The position numbers and the translations under genes are program-made. Shown here piece by piece: positions 57,751 to 64,000 of a stretch of DNA of 64,000 nucleotides. The notes beneath the pieces are model-generated. The model did not search any database. It was not told the DNA's origin and saw only the letters and a program-made list of their open reading frames with translations. How positions within the stretch are numbered: the first letter of the stretch is position 1; every line of letters begins with the position of its first letter. The DNA comes from Saccopteryx bilineata (Eukaryota; Chordata; Mammalia; Chiroptera; Emballonuridae), in assembly GCF_036850765.1 (NCBI RefSeq), contig NC_089493.1, positions 192,094,706 through 192,158,705 on the forward strand, written 5' to 3'.

Positions 57751-57931
57751 CTACAAAACAGAAAAGGCAATGAAGGAACAGGAAGGGAAGAGGAAATGTG
57801 CCAGTCGCCATTCCCTGAGGATAAGAGAAACCAGGAAACCCTGAGCCGGGTCCCATACCTGAGTGACATCAGTAGTTTTCCAGATACACACATGCACATA
57901 AACATACACACTTTTTTTGGTGCTGATTTTT

Positions 57932-58298
57932 TTTTTTTTTTGTATTTTTCTGAAGCTGGAAACGGGGTGGCAGTCAGATTCCCGCATGCGCCCAACCGGG
58001 ATCCATCCGGCATGCCCACCAGGGGGCGATGCTCTGCCCATCTGGGGCGTCGCTCTGCCGCAATCAGAGACATTCTAGCGCCTGAGGCAGAGGCCACAGA
58101 GCCATCCTCAGCGCCCGAGCCAACTTTGCTCCAATGGGGCCTTGGCTGCCGGAGGGGAAGAGAGAGACAGAGAGGAAGGAGAGGGGGAGGGGTGGAGAAG
58201 CAGATGGGCGCTTCTCCTGTGTGCCCTGGCTGGGAACCAAACCCGGGACTCCTGCACGCCAGGCCAACACTCTACCACTGAGCCAACCGGTCAGGGCA
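57932..58298 (-). mobile_element. Long bat SINE, reverse, TSD
   Basis: A T-tract is followed by 'gtatttttctgaagctggaaacgggg' and the antisense body, ending with the head at about 58296. The duplication 'gtgctgatttttt' flanks it at 57920-57932 and 58299-58311. This is the young subfamily, close in sequence to 57042-57423. Confidence 0.93.
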
Positions 58299-58325
58299 GT
58301 GCTGATTTTTTAAGATAAAGTAATT

Positions 58326-58701
58326 TGGCCCTGGCTAGCTGGCTCAGTGGTAGAGCATTGGCCCAGTGTGTGGATGTCTTGGGTTCAATTCCCAGTCAGA
58401 GCACACAGGAGAGAGGTGACCATCTGATTCTCCAACCCCACCTTCTGTCTCTCCGCCTCCTGCAGCCATGGCTCGAATGGAGCAAGTTGGCCCCAGGCAC
58501 TGAGGATGGCTCCATGGCCTCTGGCTCAGGCGCTAAAAAAATAGCTCCACTGATGAGCAACAAAGCAAAGCCCCAGATGAGCAGAGCATCACCCCTAGTA
58601 GACTTGCCGAATGAATCCTGGTCGGGGTACATGTGGTTGTCTCTCTGCCTTCCCTCTTCTCACTAAAAAAAATTTTTTAAATTAAAAAATAAAATAAAAT
58701 G
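58326..58701 (+). mobile_element. Long bat SINE, older subfamily, forward
   Basis: The head 'ggccctggctagctggctcagtgg' is followed by a body like that of 56676-57041 and an A-rich tail. The flanks 'agataaagtaatt' (58313-58325) and 'agataaagcaatt' (58702-58714) form a 13-bp duplication with one mismatch. Confidence 0.9.
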
Positions 58702-58824
58702 AGATAAAGCAATTCATGCCAACAGTTTCTATATGTAAAAGGCGATCCTGGACAATTCTGTATTTGTCAGATATTACAATAAAATACTTGTACTTAGCTC
58801 AAGTCCTAAAACCGCTATGGGATA

Positions 58825-58935
58825 ACGACTCTCCCCAGTTTGCAGATGAGGCACGCAGAGGTCAGGCATAAAGCACTTAAGGTTTCACAACTACGGGACT
58901 CCAAGGCTGGAGTCTGAGCCCTTTCTCCCAAGTCC
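58825..58935 (-). mobile_element. MIR SINE fragment, reverse orientation
   Basis: 'cccagtttgcagatgaggcacgcagaggtcagg' and 'ggctggagtctgagccc' are reverse MIR blocks. Confidence 0.65.
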
Positions 58936-61789
58936 GTGTCCTTTCTTCTCTGATTTACTGTCTCCTGTAACAAATCACCCAACTAACCTCTGATCTATGC
59001 TAATCACATGGGGCTAGGGTTAAAGGCTGACATATTGGAAGGCTTCAAGTCAGGTGTACTCAGATGCATTTTTGTCAATAATTTCTTCGTCTCCTTCTTG
59101 TGGGGGTAAAATTCTCAAAAGCAAGAACCACATGTCTATACATTACAGAACATCACGAGGCTTTTCCCACACAGTGCAAGGGTCCTCCTAAAGACAGCCA
59201 AGACTCAGCCTCTGCTTGGCATTCACAGCGTAAGACCACCGTGGTCAACAATGCCGCCCCTGTAAATGCCCATCGTGTCGCTCTAGGCATGTCCTCTGTG
59301 GCTACAAGAACTAAGGCTCGTCCCAGGTCGACACATAGCAGTCCTACGGCCCGGAACACACGCTGGAACAGCCTGGCCCTGGCTTTCACCTAGAAGTGGT
59401 CATTCACCTGTGACCACTGTCCTTTCTCCCGCTGCCTATAAAACTCAAATGAGTTTTATGAAGAGACTTTTTTAAAGACAACAAACCACCACACAAGCTT
59501 AGTACTTGTTCCCCTTTTCAAGATGAACAGGGAGTGTGGCAGCACTAACGTGGCAGGGAAGACAGTAGGTCATTGAAGGCTTTCAGAGCCTCATGTTGCT
59601 CACCTGTGTAAAATGCAGACCAATACATAAAAAAATGCTCAACAGACTCAAGTTTTCTTTAACTCCAAAATGCCTATGATTGGGCTTATTATGGTTTACA
59701 GGCCTTCATATACTAATTCTCTTACTCTGGACTGGATCTAATGCCCAGGTTATCTGATAGCGAGACTACACGAGACCACCAGCACTTCTTGCACGTGTTA
59801 TTACACTACTGTTCATGCAGTTAAAGATTATACCGCCTTCATCTGACAGTCACAGCACAGAAGATTGCTAAGAAGGCATAAGTTAAAATCTTCCCTCCAA
59901 AACATCTATCCAAGCAATTCCCCCCAAGTCTGTATTTGTATGGTTGCCGGGGAGAGGGGCTACAGGTCAGCTCAGGGCAGGAGGCCATAGCTCTCCTCAC
60001 TAGAATTCACCTGCAGAGCTTTATCTGACCACGCCATCTCAACCCCAGAACTCCGATTCTGTCATCCAGAAGAGTCGAGATTCCACTTCAGAGCTGCAGG
60101 AGGTGCAAATGTAGTCAGTCTTTACCCCAAGTTTGTGGGCAAACATGTGAAATGGGTCAGAACCAAGGACAGCACCCATGATTCTAGATACTTCCCTCCA
60201 GGCCATCCCTGACCCAGTCATTAAACACTCACCAGGTACCAACACTGAGATGTGACCATCCGGAGGTCCTACTGTGCAGTCTGCACCTCTCTCGTCAGTC
60301 TCCAGGGACACACGGAGACACTCTGCTCCAGGAACACACTACCACCTCTACACTGCTTTTCTGAGCTGGTCTGGCAGCCTTATTCAGAAAGGAAGCCAGG
60401 TGGCTTTGCGACGGTCACTCTGTGCGTTTCCTCGCCGGTGCTTGCTACGTAACGTTGGGATGCATTCTGTTTCTGAGTTGGCACCAGCTGCTTTCTGTGT
60501 TTTTAACATAGATAACCTACGTCCGTTACAGAATTATAAAATGCATATAAGCATTTAAATCCTTAAATCCCATCTCTCAGAGATAACAGCTTTTAACATC
60601 TGTGTACATCCTTCTCAGCTTACACAAACCTCGTCTTCTCAATGCTGATTAACTTCGGAGAGTCCGCCTAAGGGTTCCAGTGGCGTGCAGCGTGGGCTCC
60701 ACCTGCCAATGCCCCCAAACGCACCTTCTCGGGTCCTCACAACCAGGCACCTGCGCGCCACCCTCCCGGGTGTGACCGTGCAGGGTCACAGACACAGCTG
60801 ACAAGCTGTCATGGGCACACTGTACCCCGCAGCTCTGCCCGCGGCTTTCAATGTCCTACAATTTTTGAAAATCACAACTACAAGCTCTGTCACACGATCC
60901 TGGCAAGCAATGTCTCTTGGTCTACTTGCTTACAGGAGCTCTGTGATTCCTACACGTCTTCAGAGCTTTCTTGGACTACAATTTTTCTATCCTTTCTGGT
61001 TCTAAAACCACTCTTCTTAGTTGGGGGGGTTAAGTTTCAAGGGAACTGAAACTATGCTATTTCTTGCTATTATCACTATACCGTCTATTTCAAGGACACT
61101 GTCCCTTCATGGTCAACTTTGTTTTTGACTCTCCCAGATGACTCAGCCATCGTGGACAATCTCACAGTATTCAGGGTCTTGTTTTCTTTATACTGTTCTC
61201 AAAGGTCCGGGCTCCTTCCTGTGTTTCTCCATGACAATGAGCCCCTTTCTTCCATCTTTCTGCCCACGTTTATTGATAACCAGGGAAATCCCTGGACCCT
61301 CACACGGGCCTCTCCTTGGGCTTCTGCACTTCTAGGTCTGACAAAAGTATTCATCAGGGCTTCAAATTCCAGAATATCTCAGCTCACTTTAGTCATATTT
61401 TCTCTTAGAATTTCTATCCATAGGCTGATAAACTCAGCTCTTCTCTTGGTTTTTCTCCTGCTGGGGTACTCATCTGACTATCCTATACTTCTACACTCGA
61501 TATCGGAACACAGTCGCTTTGCAAGGTTTATATGACTTCCATATCACCAACCAACCCGCGCTCGAGTCCCTGCTCTCTGGGAAGAAACACACAGCAAGCC
61601 CAGAATGCACCCGACAGCCGCCTGCCCAGGCCTGAGTTGCGTGGCTGCGACACCCCATCCTCTTTACAGCATCCCAATCTTCCACCTGATTGGCTGCTCT
61701 ATGAGCGGGCTCTCAGGAGCCTGGGTGGTTGTATCTGCATCATTCGGGGTTACTGATTGCAAAAAGAAACAAGACAACAACGAAAACAG

Positions 61790-61910
61790 ATTCCCTGGAC
61801 ATTCCCATCTACTGCTTCAGAGTCTGTAGAAGGTGAGGCCTGGGAATCTGAATTTTTAGGAGGTGCTACCAGGTCAGCACAATACTTTGGGAACTGCTGC
61901 TTTATAGCAA
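61790..61910. mobile_element. MER5A-like hAT fragment
   Basis: 'cttcagagtctgtagaaggtgaggcctgggaatctgaatttttagg' and 'tactttgggaactgctgc' follow the internal and terminal order of MER5A. Confidence 0.65.
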
Positions 61911-62360
61911 CGCTACCCCTTTAATCCGCTTTGATCTACGCCCTCAGGAGCTTGCCACTGGGCCGTCAGTGAGTTTCCGCACGAGGAGTGCTCCGAGGAA
62001 CGCTCTGTCTAACCTGCACTTCCTCCGCTCTTCCCACGCCAGCGCTCCACAGTGATATCCGTGGGTCGTGCTTACTTCCTGCGGGGAATACTTTGAATCA
62101 ACTTCACCCGAGGAGGCGGCACGTTTTAGTCTCTTGGAAAATGCACTGGCTGTAGACTCGGATAACCTGGGTTGAAGCAGATTAGTTTTCCTTTTTGGAT
62201 CTGTTTTCCATAAAATCGGCACGACATTCAATGCGTGCAGTGGAGTCTCTCATACAATCTACCCAACACATCTGAGATGGGAGCTCTCCACAGCCTCATT
62301 TTAGAGAGGGGACCGCCTGGGTGGGCTGAAGGAGGAGAGATCCAGTACCCAGCTGAGAAC

Positions 62361-62440
62361 AGGCGCTCGGTAAGTGCCAGCCTGCGGTCCTTCCCTCTCC
62401 AGGCGCTCGGTAAGTGCCAGCCTGCGGTCCTTCCCTCTCT
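62361..62440. repeat. Tandem duplication, two 40-bp copies
   Basis: 'aggcgctcggtaagtgccag' followed by 'cctgcggtccttccctctc' occurs at 62361-62400 and again at 62401-62440, differing only in the last base (c or t). Confidence 0.95.
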
Positions 62441-63499
62441 CCCAAGTCCCCCGAAGCTGTTGTCAAGGAAGCTGAGCAGTGTCCCCCTCTTTGTCATTTT
62501 CTGAGACAATGACACACCTCCTCTAGCAAAGTGCTGAGCCACTCTAGTATCTTGATTATAAGTCTCATATCCCCTTAAATGTTTGAAGACTGGCCCTCAC
62601 ACAAACTCTGTCTGAGCCCCTAGGAGTAACCAGCCCCCAGAAGCCACGAGACCTTGTAACTTTCTGGTTTTGAGCCTATTCAGGACACAGAAGTTGCTGA
62701 ACAAGGTGGTGGTGCTTTCAGGTGTTATAACTAAGCATGCTCTAAGTACCACGTGGTTCCTGGCTCTCGTTGACTCTCTTGCGCGGGGGCTCCCCACCTC
62801 CCACCAACAAGAGGACACGTTACGGCCTCTGAAAGTACCAGAACGCTGCGCTCACAAGGCTGAACAAGTGCTGCTGTTGCTAATTACAGGCATCAGATGA
62901 AGGTCTGGAAAAACTTCAACAAGAAATTAAAACAATTAAAAGGCCCAAATTTCAAAGCTCAGTATGTAAATAACGCCGTATCAAAATGAAACTCAAATGT
63001 AGAATGTCAGTTCGGTGCCCTTGACCACACCAGTCCCCAGGCAGCTGCTTAGCTCATACAATTACAGAAACTGGTATTAGTTTAAAAACGCAATTCAAAG
63101 CGCAGCTGCAAAGGAGCTTCCTTCCCCACCCACCCCTGCGGTCCCCTCCTCTGCCTAGTCACACATCTACGTGGTTGGAAAGTCTGAAGTTAGAAACCAA
63201 AACAAAAAAAAACAATGCGACCGCTGACAGCAGCCTGTCAGTGCCCGCCTTCAACTTGGAATACAATGACCCAAGGGTTCCGACAGAACCAAGTGAACTG
63301 ATGCTCAGGTCACAAGGGCCAACATTCTGTTGTGCCAACAAAGTGCCACACACACCTACCTATATGATGTCAGGATGAATCAATTCGGAAATTAGTGGGT
63401 GAATAATTAAAACTTCCTGGCAATAAATCTTATTACCTCTGGAGTGGAGAAGCAGGTGTTTCCTGTCTCTCTGGGCTTTTTTTTTTTTAAGCTGCCATC

Positions 63500-63720
63500 C
63501 TCAGAATGCCCACCAGATGCCAGGCATATTATACACACACTATACTCTTCACACTACCCCTTGAAGTAGCATCATTACTACTATTCCCACACAGGAAAGG
63601 ACACTGAGGCCCCGAAAAGTGGGCTCGCATACCTACGAGGGCACGGCTGCGATTCGCACTGAGGGCTGACTCCCACGACCACTGTCTCTGCGCTGGGCTG
63701 GGCTGGAGCCTGGCCCTGCG
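63500..63720 (-). mobile_element. MIR SINE fragment, reverse orientation
   Basis: 'accagatgccaggcatattatac', 'actattcccacacaggaaaggacactgagg' and 'cgattcgcactgagggctgactcc' correspond to reverse MIR. Confidence 0.7.
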
Positions 63721-64000
63721 TCCAGCCTGCAGCCTTAGCCTCACTCTCTGGTTCCTCCACATCCCGAGACCCGGGGTCTAGTCTCTGTCACACCTCCCGT
63801 CCACAACGATTTATCATCCACACTTCGGGATCAAAAACAAATGAACAGACCACAGCCAAGAAGTGAAGTGTTTCAAATTTCTTAATTGCTGGACACCTCA
63901 CCAAACGGCGCTCCAAGGCCTGTCATCCTTTCCCAGGTACAATCTGCCTCTGCTTCAGATGGTATAACTTTCCCCTCTAACAACCGTTCTTACAAACCAG

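Larger units (their letters stand above)
26925..64000 (-). other. FBXW11: FBXW11 (beta-TrCP2) gene, 3' portion; 5' end beyond the window
   Basis: This is the transcription unit covering the right 60% of the window. Nine coding exons plus one non-coding last exon are present, all on the minus strand and all with GT..AG boundaries and compatible phases. The encoded product starts within the F-box region and reaches the natural C-terminus. The end '..SRTYTYISR' is common to beta-TrCP proteins; the '..[14 protein letters not shown]' segment just before it separates FBXW11 from its paralogue BTRC. The protein is the substrate receptor of SCF(beta-TrCP): the F-box binds SKP1 and the WD40 propeller binds phosphorylated DSGxxS degrons such as those of beta-catenin and IkB. 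Upstream exons (start codon variants and dimerisation domain) are not found up to 64000, so they lie further right. The left limit is set by the poly(A) signal and is approximate. Confidence 0.95.
57751..64000 (-). other. FBXW11: FBXW11 intron, partial (continues beyond the window)
   Basis: This is the upstream intron of the F-box exon. It contains the SINE pair at 57932-58701, MIR fragments (about 58825-58935 and 63500-63720), a hAT fragment at about 61790-61910 and a 40-bp tandem duplication at 62361-62440. I looked for the preceding coding exon (dimerisation domain, ending ..DFITALP) on the minus strand and did not find it, so it lies beyond 64000. Confidence 0.8.

Noticed and set aside
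59100..59393. Plus-strand open frame of 97 residues
   Set aside because: No recognisable motif, no splice context, and intronic to FBXW11 on the opposite strand.
58300..64000. Search for the upstream FBXW11 exon encoding the dimerisation domain
   Set aside because: No minus-strand stretch with an acceptor, donor and matching frame was found, so I infer it lies beyond the window.

Overview
The window looks like one contiguous piece of a mammalian nuclear genome, most likely a bat. Coding sequence is sparse and split into short exons with GT/AG introns. The rest is dominated by mammalian interspersed repeats (MIR, L2, L1, MaLR LTRs, hAT fragments). Many insertions belong to tRNA-derived SINE families of the bat VES type, several with intact target-site duplications (TSDs). 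I infer Chiroptera, probably Yangochiroptera, from these SINEs; the species cannot be fixed from sequence reading alone.

The only protein-coding gene I can support is FBXW11 (beta-TrCP2, the substrate receptor of an SCF ubiquitin ligase), on the minus strand. Its 3' end lies at about 26.9 kb and its body runs off the right edge. Nine coding exons (57750 down to 34985) encode the F-box, the linker and all seven WD40 blades up to the natural stop codon. Every exon has recognisable splice sites and the reading frame is continuous. The stop codon sits in the penultimate exon, 24 nt before a donor. A roughly 2.5 kb non-coding last exon (29425 to about 26925) carries the 3'UTR and a poly(A) signal. 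The first exons, with the promoter and the dimerisation domain, are not in the window.

Positions 1 to about 26.9 kb are intergenic sequence downstream of FBXW11, with no supported gene. They hold a short terminal-inverted-repeat DNA element, old L1, MaLR, MIR, L2 and hAT remnants, one 5'-truncated L1 insertion with a TSD, a GC-rich minisatellite, and a strong CpG-dense block at about 21.9-22.8 kb. That block is preceded by an AT-rich segment with a palindromic MCAT/POU-like motif, so the pair is a candidate regulatory region or orphan CpG island.

The introns (29.4-64 kb) are rich in SINEs. The most notable arrangement is an inverted SINE pair tightly flanking the F-box exon, which could affect splicing or circular-RNA formation. 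Other points of interest are a SINE with a candidate 3' transduction at 25.9-26.3 kb, a double SINE inside one TSD pair, nested SINEs, an 82-bp tandem duplication next to an acceptor site, and a G-rich minisatellite at 51.9-52.3 kb. I found no bacterial-type, CRISPR or viral gene system.
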